A stretch of DNA of 64,000 nucleotides from positions 62,001 to 126,000 of the forward strand of contig JAVTVY010037243.1 of assembly GCA_036873755.1 (NCBI GenBank), written 5' to 3'. Made by a program: the position numbers and the translations under genes. This document shows, in pieces, positions 17,701-26,634 of this stretch (within the stretch, counting starts at the first letter, position 1; every line of letters begins with the position of its first letter). The notes below the pieces were generated by a model. The model was not told the DNA's origin. It saw only the letters and a list, made by a program, of their open reading frames with translations, and made no database searches. The stretch is from Hanleya hanleyi (taxonomy: Eukaryota > Mollusca > Polyplacophora > Lepidopleurida > Hanleyidae).

Positions 17701-18883
17701 TCTAAATTTCATGTAATTAGACGGATGATCTGTTTTTTTTGGATAAAATTATCAAATCTTGTGCGATTTCTCGAGAAGAGGGCTACAGGATATTAGAGTA
17801 AGGCGGCTGGAAAAAGTACATCTCCAGGGAGGTTTCCAAAAATGATTTTCTGCAATGAAACTGCCGAATTAAGTATTTTGTATTCTAAATATCACCATAT
17901 TCTACTGAATTATGATGCCTCTTTGATGTTTATACATGTTGCGGACGATATCTTTGACATGCCTATTTGAGCGCATGAATATTATTAACATGTGATGGGT
18001 CACCTTGTTTGGGAAAGAAGCACGCTGTCACTTGGTTCGACCTGTGTGATTTCAAAGCGCTGAATTCGATTTCTTTGCCAACAGATGGACTTAAAAGTAC
18101 GTATCTACCTGTGTATTTGTGGAAAAATTGAATTTCATATCTGCTGTAGTTTATTTTCTATTGAATTATATTTATTTCCTTGTGACGTCGGTGGCAAAAT
18201 GGCGACATTTCAGCGTTTTGTGTTCACGTGTACGGCCACTTGCTTCAGGCGAAATGGATAATTTTGCTCGTAGGATCTCCAAAATTTAGTTGAGACATTT
18301 TATTTATCCTTTTCCTTTTTTACACAAAAAAAGAGAAAAAAATGTTATAGTATTCATTTTCTGAAAGTCGCTTCCGAAATTTCGTTTCGTTTCTTTTTTT
18401 TGCTTCACAAAGGTATTGAAAACATTTTTCAAAAAAACAATACATTTTCTGTCATTTCATGTCTCATGGTATCACTGTGTCATAAAATTTGGTCATTATA
18501 ATGATGAAGGGCGTTTTTTGGAAATTTAGACTTCGCAAAAATTTTCGAAAACCTCAAAGGTCCTAATTCTCCTTAAATTATCAACGCTCAGTACACGTGG
18601 CGGACCAAACTTCGAACAGCGCATGTCAGCTGAACGACTATCGTCTAGGCTACGAGCGCTGCCCGCAGTTGAAATTGTAGTTAACACGCTCTCAGCGAGG
18701 AGATTACTTCGCCAAAACAACCTTGTTCTATCACTGTAATAATCTCATTATTCATTAACAAAATATCTCCGAAAATCTGTTCATCAATAACCTACACTGG
18801 TTTCACTGCTACTGCGTTTATGTTAGTGATTATTGTTCGCGTTTCACATGAATATAGTCCATGCGTATGGAACTGCCGTAGTG
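14716..18883. other. Host DNA between the two Polintons
   Basis: No complete gene is visible. It contains scattered copies of the GTCACAATTACGAC repeat near 15660, a candidate terminal exon at 16043, a TTG-rich microsatellite near 17517-17550, and otherwise AT-rich unique-looking sequence. Short reading frames here are not supported by any motif. Confidence 0.5.
16043..16271 (+). CDS. Candidate terminal exon of an unidentified host gene
   Basis: A pyrimidine-rich acceptor (TTGCCTATTTTGTTTAG) precedes an open frame of about 75 codons ending TGA at 16269-16271, with AATAAA at about 16504. The peptide (NKGLFVEVKYFQLLGVRLPL, MAPQLTAVASQASQ) has protein-like composition but I do not recognise it. 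No upstream exon was identified. Confidence 0.3.
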
Positions 18884-18889
18884 TATGAT
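18884..18889. repeat. Target-site duplication, left copy (TATGAT)
   Basis: Precedes the AGTAGT tip of element 2. The right copy at 31971-31976 is TGTGAT, five of six identical, so one base has mutated since insertion. Confidence 0.7.
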
Positions 18890-20830
18890 AGTAGTATATA
18901 AAAGCTAAATTGAACCTTATTTCACCCGGATGTAGTGACGTCATGAGGAGGGTTTGAGGAGGAACTAGTAGCGCCATCTGTACACTCTGGACGCAAGGGA
19001 GACAACTCGATCTGCCAGAGTTTAGCCGCCATCTTGAATTTTTGAGGAGGTGTGCGCTTGGCGGCCATCTTGAATTGTGTGGAAAAGGGGATGTATTCCT
19101 CCGCGTTGATGCGGTCCTGGCGGTGATGCGGTCGCGGGAAAAAGCTTCCGCGGAGAAAAAGTAGTCCCTAGACTTGAAATACGCTGCATGATCCGATGGG
19201 GTCGAGTGAGGTATCAAAGTGAAGCATTCGTGAAGGGGCATCTGATGGGCTGGGTGTGGGGTTGACACATCGGCATTCTGCGCATGCGCGGTGGCCCAAG
19301 GGTATGAAAATAGACGTTTTGGTGTCGAGGGGAGTCCCTAATGGTCCAATGGAGTTGAGTGAGGTATCAAAGTGAAGCCTAGGTGAGGGGGCATCTGATG
19401 GGCTGGGTGGGTGCATGTAAAATTTTTCCTGAAAAAAAACGGAACACGGACTTTATCGAAAAATCCGGGAAAATGCCTATATGGGGTATGGGGGGTATAT
19501 AGGTCGCCGGGCTTAACGGGGCTTGCCTATCAATAGAGTTATCTCCCCCTAGTTACAGGGTGGGTGTATGTAAAAATTTTCCTGAAAAAATACGGAACAC
19601 GGACTTTATTCTAAATTACGGGAAAATGTCTATATGGGTGGTATAGGACCATCCTGGGAAACCTACTTCTCGACATTTGCGGTATAGGTTGTGGGGTCTC
19701 GTTTTCTTAGTCTCGTCAAGACAAACATGATAGGAAGTGTCCCGGAGCGAATCGGTGAAATTTTTGAAAAAGTACGATATAGCCCCATATAGTCCCATAC
19801 TGGGGGGTATAGGACCAATGTTTGTCCCCCTGGGAAACCTACTTCTAGACATTTGCGGTATAGGTTGTGGGGTCTCGTTTTCTTAGTCTCGTCAAGACAA
19901 ACATGACAGGAAGTGTCCCGGAGCGAATCGGTGACATTTTTGAAAAAGTACGGTATAGCCCCATATAGTCCCATACTGGGGGATATAGGACCGATGTTTG
20001 TCCCCCTGGGAAACCTACTTCTAGACATTTGCGGTATAGGTTGTGGGGGTCTCGTTTTCTTAGTCTCGTCATATAGAACACGATAGGAAGTGTCCCGGAG
20101 CGAATCGGTGAAATTTTTGAAAAAAGTCACCGAGGGCTGGGTAGGCCCATAGGCCTATACTGCATGGCTATGGATGTATAGGTCCATACGGGGTGGACGT
20201 TTTGGAGTCTAGGGGGGTCACCAATGGTCCGATGGGGTCGAGTGAGGTCTTATTGTGAAGCTCTCATGCAGGAGCACTTGAATACACTAATGGTTCGTAC
20301 GTTGTCAATAGTCTGCGCATGCGCAGCCTGGCCGTAGTATAGAAAGCAGACATTTTTGGGTGTGTTTGGTTAGAGATGGGCTATTCACGGTTCGAATGGG
20401 TCGTGTGAGGTATCCATGTGAAGCCTGTGTGAGGGGGCCTCTGATGGGGTGAGTGCGGGGTTGAAATATCGTCATTCTGCGCATGCGCAGTGGACAAAGG
20501 GGTATGGGCATAGACGTGTTGGGGTCTAGGTGGGCTCCTCATGGGCCTATTGTGTCGAGTGAGGTATCCATGTGAAGCCTAGGTGAGGGGGGCTAGACTA
20601 GGGTGTTGTTTCCATTCTGCTGCGCAGGTCACGTGGGTTGTGACGGTTTTACTAAAACTACCTCCAAAGCCAGAAGAGTTCCAATGTTCAACCTCAAGGG
20701 TGTTTTCCCGGCCCGGCCCCGGCCCGCCCCGGCCGCAGCGCGCGCGCGCGCGGGTTCTCCGGTCGCAGCGCGCGCGCGCATCGCGCGGGAGTGATCTAAT
20801 GCCGCAGTGCGCGCGCGGGTCAAAAGGTCA
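18890..20830. repeat. Left terminal inverted repeat of element 2
   Basis: In order: the tip with CCGGATGTAGTGACGTCATG, a segment with CAAGATGGCGGC-type sites on the complementary strand, CGCATGCGC-containing blocks, three ~180-bp tandem units, and a CpG-rich (CG)n block at 20708-20820. The right arm repeats this order in reverse. Open frames inside the arms follow the tandem units and are not genes. Confidence 0.88.
19637..20130 (-). repeat. Three ~180-bp tandem units inside the left TIR
   Basis: Each unit contains GGGAAACCTACTTCTAGACA, GGTCTCGTTTTCTTAGTCTC and GTGTCCCGGAGCGAATCGGT. The right arm has the same three units (30780-31210), so copy number is kept equal between arms, unlike element 1. 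Confidence 0.85.
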
Positions 20831-21100
20831 AAGGTCACATCCAGGTCAAACGGTCCAAGGTCTCCCTTTCGGCAAGGTTCGGAGGGGACAATGTTGCGGC
20901 ATCGATATATACAGAGCTTGAACCCCAAAAGGGGATTGTAAATGAACCTGGGAAGGATGGGCAGGTCCATTTGGACCAATCAGCGGTCGAGAGAAAAGAG
21001 CCAATCAGCGGTCGTGAAAAAGAACCAATCAGCGGTCGAGCAATCAGCCAATCGAATTGGGGTACTCACGGTGTGCTTTCGCCTACGTCCGCGCCTACAT
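20708..21100 (+). promoter_or_regulatory. CpG-rich block, nuclear-receptor-type DR1 and CCAAT array
   Basis: A (CG)-rich block (20708-20820) is followed by AAAGGTCAAAGGTCA (about 20822-20836, a DR1 half-site pair). Three CCAATCAGCGGTCG repeats lie at about 20978, 21001 and 21025, with a further CCAATC at about 21050. TACGTCCGCGCC at 21084 matches the promoter motif of element 1. This is where PolB would sit in a complete element; only its putative promoter-like DNA remains. Confidence 0.55.
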
Positions 21101-21526
21101 CCGGGTTCTTCTCAACATCCGGCTAATGTTTTCTGGACAAGGATGCGTTACCTTTGGCTCCATTCTAGGCCACTGGTTGGCTAATACGGTGTTCAAAGCC
21201 AGTTCTCATGCATTATGCTCATATAACTTATAGTAATAAACTTAATCTATACGTGTTGGACGAGTCTTCACTCATCGTCTTCCTTTACACGCACCTCAAT
21301 GAAATGCCCGCTCCAAACCTAGACCAAAACACATACTTGGTCTGTGGGCTGATTTCATTGGCTCTCTATTTTACTATAGTGCTCTTGCATTCTAACATTG
21401 ATGGGTTACATTTTGGCCCCATCCTACACCACTGATTTCAGTTTGACTGAATCTCCACATTGGGCATTTATGCATTATGAATAAAACACACAAGACAGGG
21501 TTTTTTGGTGAGATCTCATTTTGTTT

Positions 21527-21730
21527 TTTATTCAGTAACAACAACAACGTGAGAACAACCACGTGAAAGCCCAGAACAAGGGGCTTGAACATTGAAAGAA
21601 CTGAAGCCCAGAACAGGGGGCTTGTACATTGAAAGAACTGAAGCCCAGAACAGGGGGCTTGTAAACTTAAGCACAGAACAGCGGGCGTGTGTATATTGAA
21701 AGAACTTAAGCCCAGAACGGGGCTTGTACA
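21527..21730 (-). terminator. 3' UTR and poly(A) signal of the capsid-protease unit, with ~37-55-bp repeats
   Basis: On the minus strand, four to five copies of an AGCCCCxTGTTCTGGGCTTxAGTT-type unit, each able to form an AGCCC/GGGCT hairpin, follow the protease stop. They are followed by GTTGTTCTCACGTT and TGAATAAA (AATAAA at 21532-21527). The last two motifs are shared with element 1. Confidence 0.65.
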
Positions 21731-22179
21731 TTGAAATGATGGGCGGCCCAGTCATATACGAGTACATCGCGGTCCTCGGCCTTCGGGTACTCGTCAAACA
21801 TCTGTACGATGGTAGATAAGGGTCTTCCCCGGCATCGATGGTACAGGTAAAACAAGCAATATTGTCCGCACACGCTACTGGTCAGGCTTTGCAATGTTTG
21901 ACTGTTCCAACACCACGTCTCTGTGCCTTGATCCATGAAGTCTGTTAAATCGGGATGGAGGGGTGGCAGGCCGTACGGGTCAAAGTATTCGCCCTGCTGT
22001 TCTGTCAAGTACACGGCCACCCAATGTTCACCGGGCCGATCCATCGGGTCCGTGTTGAGAACGTAAGCAGCAGGATACACACGGTCTAATGGGAACACAT
22101 CTCGGGCGAACACCCCTTGAAAGACCATACGTGTCTCTGGGTCATTCTCCAGCACGGTGGTTATCTGGTCTGTATCTAT
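21706..22179 (-). CDS. Adenain-like cysteine protease, element 2 (expected ATG changed to ATA)
   Basis: GEHWVAVYL (catalytic His), YFDPYGL and SSVCGQYCLFYL give the adenain/Ulp1 signature, closely matching the element 1 enzyme. At the position of the element 1 start codon (TAACATG) this copy reads TAACATA (22179-22177). An in-frame ATG exists 60 nt upstream at 22239, but it lies inside the capsid gene in another frame; the next internal Met is about 17 residues in. Translation may therefore start upstream, from ATA, or not at all. The rest of the frame is intact. Coordinates give the homologous region. Confidence 0.8.
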   Translation of the reverse strand: MDTDQITTVLENDPETRMVFQGVFARDVFPLDRVYPAAYVLNTDPMDRPGEHWVAVYLTEQQGEYFDPYGLPPLHPDLTDFMDQGTETWCWNSQTLQSLTSSVCGQYCLFYLYHRCRGRPLSTIVQMFDEYPKAEDRDVLVYDWAAHHFNVQAPFWA

Positions 22180-22180
22180 G

Positions 22181-23491
22181 TTAGGTGGAGAAGTCACCCA
22201 GGACGTTGCGCGCCTTGTCCACTTGAATGATGTTGTCAAACTCGGCGTAGCAGATCACATTGACAGTGGTCGCGAGGGCTCGTGCAAAGTGGATTTCCAA
22301 CCGTAAATTGCCTTGCTTGGCCAGGGCCAGCTGATGGTCGTTCTCTAAGGTGGGGGTCAGATCGAAACAGAACAACGTGTATCCGTTCGCGCAGTCCTCC
22401 CGACTGATCATATTCCCTTCGTCCTGGTTGATTTGACCGGTGGCTGTAAACAGGCTCTGATAGGCTCGAATGAAATTCCTCCGCCCAAAGTTCGGTGTTA
22501 AGGCCGTGGCTGGGACCTGTTGTCCATCCACATGCAGGGCCACAAAATTGATGCCGAAATGTTTAAATTCAAACGGATTCTCTGGGTAGGCTCCGCTGAA
22601 ACTGGTATTTTCCACACAGGCCAGGATCAATCGCTTGGGTAGTTCCCCCAGGAACAGGTTTTCTTTGTTGGCGCCCATATTTCCAGCAGGCACAGAGAAC
22701 ACTTTGGTTTGTACACGTCGGATAGGGTACTGGGCTGGTTTTGTTTCCAAGGCTTTCATGTGTCCCAATTGAACGGCTGGATTCGGTTTCACTTTTCGGA
22801 CATACAGGACTGCCTTTTGGATGACAATCTTATAGTCCGCTGCATGCCCCTCTACGTTAGTGGCCATCAAGGCGAAGGTCGGAGGCGCCCGTATCAGTCG
22901 GATTTTGATGGGGATCTTGTTCAAGAGGTACCGGTCTTGCATGAACATGTCTGCGTGCAGTCGACCCATGAGATCCACCGAGGCACCGTTCGCAGTGAAA
23001 GCCTTCCGTTTGTTATATCCCACATTGTCCACCGTGTCCATGTGCTCGGGTGTGTCCTGGTAGAATAAAGCGGCTGTCAGCTGAGATTTTTTAGCCTCTC
23101 GGCCATACGACAACAGTGTCTCGATGTAGGCTCGATAGGGGTACGTGTTGGTCGAGTCACTGATGAGTTTGTCGCTGAGAAAAATATCCACCTGTTGAAA
23201 CATCGAGTGCAGCCAGAGATTCGTCGGGCCCACCGTTGCAGCTTGGATGATTCTGGTGCCATCCCCATTGACCACCTTGGCTTTCACATACAAGTATGTA
23301 TGGGCTAAATCCACATAGGCCGTATCCGCATTACTGATGGTGAACTCGATGGGCCCGGTTTCGTTGATGCTGGAGAGCGGGAGATGCTCCACCCATAATC
23401 CTTGTTCGACACTGGTCTGTGTGGGCGGCACGGTCCACAAATCAAATTCACTGTTGGTGGAGGGGCAGGACTCGGCGTGGATCAAGGACAT
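22181..23491 (-). CDS. Major capsid protein, double jelly-roll (436 aa)
   Basis: Full-length Polinton hexon-like capsid protein, aligning along its whole length with the truncated copy in element 1. Conserved stretches include LYVKAKVVNGDGT, NLWLHSMFQQVDI, NTYPYRAYIETLLSYG, PIRRVQTKVFSVPAG, ENLFLGELPKRL, FTATGQINQDEGN and DLTPTLENDHQLAL. About 436 residues fits the family. The ATG at 23491 lies 3 nt after the PX stop, and the protease follows one base after its stop, so capsid genes form a tight unit. Confidence 0.93.
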   Translation of the reverse strand: MSLIHAESCPSTNSEFDLWTVPPTQTSVEQGLWVEHLPLSSINETGPIEFTISNADTAYVDLAHTYLYVKAKVVNGDGTRIIQAATVGPTNLWLHSMFQQVDIFLSDKLISDSTNTYPYRAYIETLLSYGREAKKSQLTAALFYQDTPEHMDTVDNVGYNKRKAFTANGASVDLMGRLHADMFMQDRYLLNKIPIKIRLIRAPPTFALMATNVEGHAADYKIVIQKAVLYVRKVKPNPAVQLGHMKALETKPAQYPIRRVQTKVFSVPAGNMGANKENLFLGELPKRLILACVENTSFSGAYPENPFEFKHFGINFVALHVDGQQVPATALTPNFGRRNFIRAYQSLFTATGQINQDEGNMISREDCANGYTLFCFDLTPTLENDHQLALAKQGNLRLEIHFARALATTVNVICYAEFDNIIQVDKARNVLGDFST

Positions 23492-23494
23492 GTT

Positions 23495-23902
23495 TTAAGA
23501 AAAGATATCCTGGGTCTTCTTCGATGTGCGTCGTCGCTGGGTCGGTCGTCGACTGGTGCGTGGTCTCGGTGGGGCAGCTCTTTTATTCCCTACGGTGCGT
23601 TGTGCTTTGGCCACCAAGACGCCTCCCGCTTCTTTGGCAGGCCGTTTCAAGGCTTCTTTGGGTGCCGTACCCCCCAAGACATCACCGGCCACTTGCAGTC
23701 CACTGCGTACCGCTTGTTTGCCGATTGCTTTCACCCCATGCGTCACCAAGGGCAGGAACGTTTTGACGATGCTGCCGAGTATGTTCCCCAGTCCATGTCC
23801 TCGTTGCATGCGTGCACCGCTAAAGACCGGAAAGCCACCCCCGGCCTGTTGGGCATAATAGTCCATATAGCTGCGTGCATCGCACTCGTAAGGTACTTTC
23901 AT
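23495..23902 (-). CDS. PX-like minor virion protein (135 aa)
   Basis: A GARMQRGHGLGNILGSIVK motif and a following amphipathic segment (KAIGKQAVRSGLQVAGDVLGG) match the Polinton PX family, related in style to adenovirus pVI/pX core or membrane-lytic proteins. The C-terminus is strongly basic (RPRTSRRPTQRRRTSKK), fit for DNA or nuclear import. Its ATG overlaps the penton stop (TAATG). Absent from element 1 because of the deletion. Confidence 0.8.
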   Translation of the reverse strand: MKVPYECDARSYMDYYAQQAGGGFPVFSGARMQRGHGLGNILGSIVKTFLPLVTHGVKAIGKQAVRSGLQVAGDVLGGTAPKEALKRPAKEAGGVLVAKAQRTVGNKRAAPPRPRTSRRPTQRRRTSKKTQDIFS

Positions 23903-24690
23903 TATACAAAGTGGGGAGCACGTGCTTGTCGAAAATGAAGTGTCAGCACCACTTTCCCGCGTTCGAATGCCACCGGTCGTCCCGTGTCATCTCTTATATC
24001 CACCGTGATCGTGTTGATGTCGGTTTGTCGTACGGGCAGGTAGAGCATGTGGTTGAAACTGTGGGTGACTTGATCTCCATACCTCTTTTTAATGGGGACC
24101 ACCCGTAACAGAGGTGTGTTGATATCGCCCACGATATGGTTGTCGACTACGTCCGAGTTGACGTAGAGTCCGTACATACCCGACTTCATATCCATCGGGA
24201 TCTGACCATGGTCCTCGGATGGTCCCGTGTAGGTCGCGTGAGCGAGACCCAGCATTTGCTGTAGGATAGGACTCAGTACGACACTCACGTTGGCGGTGAG
24301 AAGGATCTGTGCCTTGTCGTTGTGTGCGTTGTAATCGAAGTCCACGTGATTCTTGAAGGGAAAGGATTTGATGGGTTTTGAAGTATTCGTGACCTCCCGT
24401 AGAGCCTTATAATGCAACAGTGTTGACAGCCCACCCATGAACTCCTTGGGGGTATCGTATTGGGCTTCCGGGAGGGTGAGTCGGGTGTTTTTGCCTTCGT
24501 AGGTCACCTCGTACCACACTTCATTGGCTCGCACGTTGTACCACGAGTAAGGGTATTGGATATCCACGAGGCCACATTCCCAGCGCCCAGGTAAATGCAA
24601 CGGTTGCGGTAACTGGGTCACGTACTTGGCGAAGGTGTTGTCAGGAAACACATCCAGCGAACTGTTACTGGGTAGGGTGAGGTAAAACAT
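23902..24690 (-). CDS. Minor capsid (penton) protein, single jelly-roll (262 aa)
   Basis: The N-terminus MFYLTLPSNSSLDVFPDNT followed by a FAKYVTQLPQPLHLPGRWE-type segment and QYPYSWYNV is characteristic of the Polinton penton (PY/mCP) protein, which forms capsid vertices. Beta-rich with no membrane segment. A TATTAAAA-type box about 30 nt upstream of the ATG at 24690 may start a transcript for penton, PX, capsid and protease. Confidence 0.88.
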   Translation of the reverse strand: MFYLTLPSNSSLDVFPDNTFAKYVTQLPQPLHLPGRWECGLVDIQYPYSWYNVRANEVWYEVTYEGKNTRLTLPEAQYDTPKEFMGGLSTLLHYKALREVTNTSKPIKSFPFKNHVDFDYNAHNDKAQILLTANVSVVLSPILQQMLGLAHATYTGPSEDHGQIPMDMKSGMYGLYVNSDVVDNHIVGDINTPLLRVVPIKKRYGDQVTHSFNHMLYLPVRQTDINTITVDIRDDTGRPVAFERGKVVLTLHFRQARAPHFV

Positions 24691-24723
24691 GGCGACTGAG
24701 CTGTCCTGCTGCTGTTGTTGGTT

Positions 24724-25546
24724 TTAATAGGTGTTCCAGGCCTTGGGCGGTTGTGTCCGGCGTCGTGTTCGTCGCGTTGACTTGCTACGTGTCACTGCTC
24801 TGGAGATGTGGGGTGTCCTGATCGAGGGTGGTTTTTTAAAGGTCTGAAAAGAAGGTGGTGCCCGTTGTGGTGGTGGTGTTTTGGGGGGTGACTCCGGTTC
24901 CCAGTCGGATTCCCAAGAAGGTAGTGGGCCACTCGGCGAGTCACGCTGCATAAAGGCCCAGCGGTGGGGGTTCCCCACCAATTCCTGTGGTACATGCATG
25001 TCTTTCAAGCCTTGAGCAAAGGCCTCCCATCCTCGAGGATCCGTGTGCGACCTGCGTTGACGCATCAGGTCATTCACTAAATCCGTCATGTGGGTCCCGG
25101 GAACCACCTGATTCTGTACCAGGAGTTCGCCTTTATCATTCCAAGTCATGTTAGGATTCTGTTTCATCCGTTGTAATACCAGGCCAGCTTGTTTCTTGAA
25201 CGATGCAGGTACACTCTTCAGGACTTCGTCTTCCACCCACTCTGGGGCTGTGGGTGGTACCCCTGGTAATGGCGGCTGTTGGAGCGGTGCTGAGGTCGGC
25301 GGTGTGTCACGTGGTGGTGGTGGTAGAGAGGGTTTTGTATTGGTCCATGAACGTCATGTACCGTTGAAGCGTCTCATTGTACCGTTGTACTTTCTCACTG
25401 TCGCTTAACCCCGGTCTCTGTAAGATCTGTTGCATCTCTCCATCGAGGGTGTTTATGGTCTTCACCGTAGGTGGGACAGGGTAGGGTGATTGAAGGTTTT
25501 GAAGGAACCGTGGTTCGACGAGGACCATTTTTTTCGTGTGGTTCAT
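24724..25546 (-). pseudogene. Polinton virion-type protein of unknown function, split by a frameshift
   Basis: N-terminal half (ATG 25546 to stop at 25307): KKMVLVEPRFLQNL, TVKTINTLDGEMQQIL and KVQRYNETLQRYMTF. C-terminal half (about 25325 to 24724): a proline-rich linker, VPASFKKQAGLVLQRMK, MTWNDKGELLVQ, LVNDLMRQRR, GWEAFAQGL, VPQELVGNPHRW, and a basic RSKSTRRTRRRT tail. The C-terminal frame has no ATG of its own. In related Mavericks the two regions form one protein, as I recall the family. The switch falls near 25316-25326, next to an (ACC)n run. It could be a real mutation, programmed frameshifting, or an assembly indel. The ATG overlaps the preceding stop (ATGA). Confidence 0.7.
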
Positions 25547-25870
25547 TGTCGGCCGAAGAGTCCACCCAATACTGGACCCAACACGGAAGCGGCCAACGGT
25601 GCTAAGATGGCCCCGAGAAAGCCGCCTTTCTGTAACACCTTTTTCTTTTGTGTTTGAGGGACCCGCTTCTGGACTAGGGTTCGGAGACCTGTCTTATGCT
25701 TGGCCAACTTGGTCTTCTGAGCCGGAGTCAGTGGTACGTTGCCTTTTAACAGGTTGTACCCACATAAGGTCAGGATCCGCACCGCGTACAATGGTTCGGA
25801 CTAACTCGGGTGGGGCCGTCTTCAATACACGGAGCGTGGGAGCGTTCTTCCGTACTCGCGCAGACATCAT
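25543..25870 (-). pseudogene. Small Polinton protein with hydrophobic C-terminus, frameshifted
   Basis: From ATG 25870 the frame gives a basic helix (SARVRKNAPTLRVLKTAPPE). After about 25770 the family homology continues in another frame as GYNLLKGNVPLTPAQKTKLA, then KRVPQTQKKKVLQKGG and a small-residue hydrophobic tail (FLGAILAPLAASVLGPVLGG). The LLKGNVP...QKGGFL pattern is a recurrent small Maverick ORF, plausibly a membrane-active or core protein. The stop overlaps the next gene's ATG. The break is one base. Confidence 0.65.
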
Positions 25871-25960
25871 GTACAACTAATGCTAGAACCCACAACTCTG
25901 CTCTTTTTATCTATCTCAGAGAACAGAGACAAAGTCAACCCTGCTGTGGTATTCATTCCT

Positions 25961-25966
25961 TTTATT
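25961..25966 (-). terminator. AATAAA downstream of the ATPase gene
   Basis: AATAAA on the minus strand, 60 nt past the ATPase stop. A perfect CCCCAGCTGGGG palindrome (about 25991-26004) lies between. It separates the INT-ATPase transcript group from the capsid group. Confidence 0.5.
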
Positions 25967-26025
25967 ATCCCCATCATCAAAACACACAGACCCCAGCTGG
26001 GGGAGCCACTGTGGGTGTGTTTACA

Positions 26026-26634
26026 TTATTTTTGCATGTACACGTGGTGGGCCTCTCCGGGAAAGATGCCTGTCCGTAGTCGAAGCTGTTCGGCGGTGGC
26101 TTGCTTGAGGTCGAAGAGCATATACCCGTGCTGAGGGGTTGTGGCATCTTTAAAGGCTTCCAACGCAAACGGTGTGCGGCCGGGATACATCTGTCTCGCC
26201 AGGTGCAGCAGTTGAGTTGTATCTCTCGGGTTTTTGAAGACCACCAGGTAGTGGGCATTTAAGCTGATGTTCCGATGTTCCTTGTTTTTACTGAACAGAT
26301 TCTGCACAATGTAGATGATGCTGAGCCGTCGATGGTGGCTGCCTTTGGTAAAGAGTTGGGTGACCCGCGCATCCGTCTCCGCCATGAGATCATCCAGAAC
26401 CACCAAGGTGTCGGGTTCCAAATCGGCCAGATTGGGTAGGCCTTCCACGAACGTGATGTGGGGCATTGCTGCATAAGCTGCCTGCCATTCTCCGTAATAC
26501 CACACGACTCGGGCAATGGGTGGGGTGATCATGCTGTCGGCGTGTTCGAGGAGCTTCCTGACGAAGTGCGTTTTGCCGGAACCCGTCGGTCCTGCGATGA
26601 CGCGAGTGAAGGGATGCTGCCACCGAGGGTCCAT
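26026..26634 (-). CDS. FtsK/HerA-type genome-packaging ATPase (A32-like, 202 aa)
   Basis: Walker A GPTGSGKTHF near residue 15, Walker B TLVVLDDLM near residue 77, and a YIVQNLFSK sensor motif. Size and order fit Polinton/adenovirus-IVa2-and-A32-like packaging ATPases that pump DNA into the capsid. The ATG at 26634 lies inside the 3' end of the membrane-protein gene, a 106-nt overlap in a different frame. Missing from element 1. Confidence 0.93.
   Translation of the reverse strand: MDPRWQHPFTRVIAGPTGSGKTHFVRKLLEHADSMITPPIARVVWYYGEWQAAYAAMPHITFVEGLPNLADLEPDTLVVLDDLMAETDARVTQLFTKGSHHRRLSIIYIVQNLFSKNKEHRNISLNAHYLVVFKNPRDTTQLLHLARQMYPGRTPFALEAFKDATTPQHGYMLFDLKQATAEQLRLRTGIFPGEAHHVYMQK

Noticed and set aside
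19616..20130. Overlapping frames in the TIR of element 2 (and 30792-31250)
   Set aside because: They follow the ~180-bp tandem unit and recur in each copy; no independent coding evidence.
20583..20979. Arg/Ala-rich frames over the CpG block
   Set aside because: Produced by the (CG)n tract in all frames; no conserved domain.
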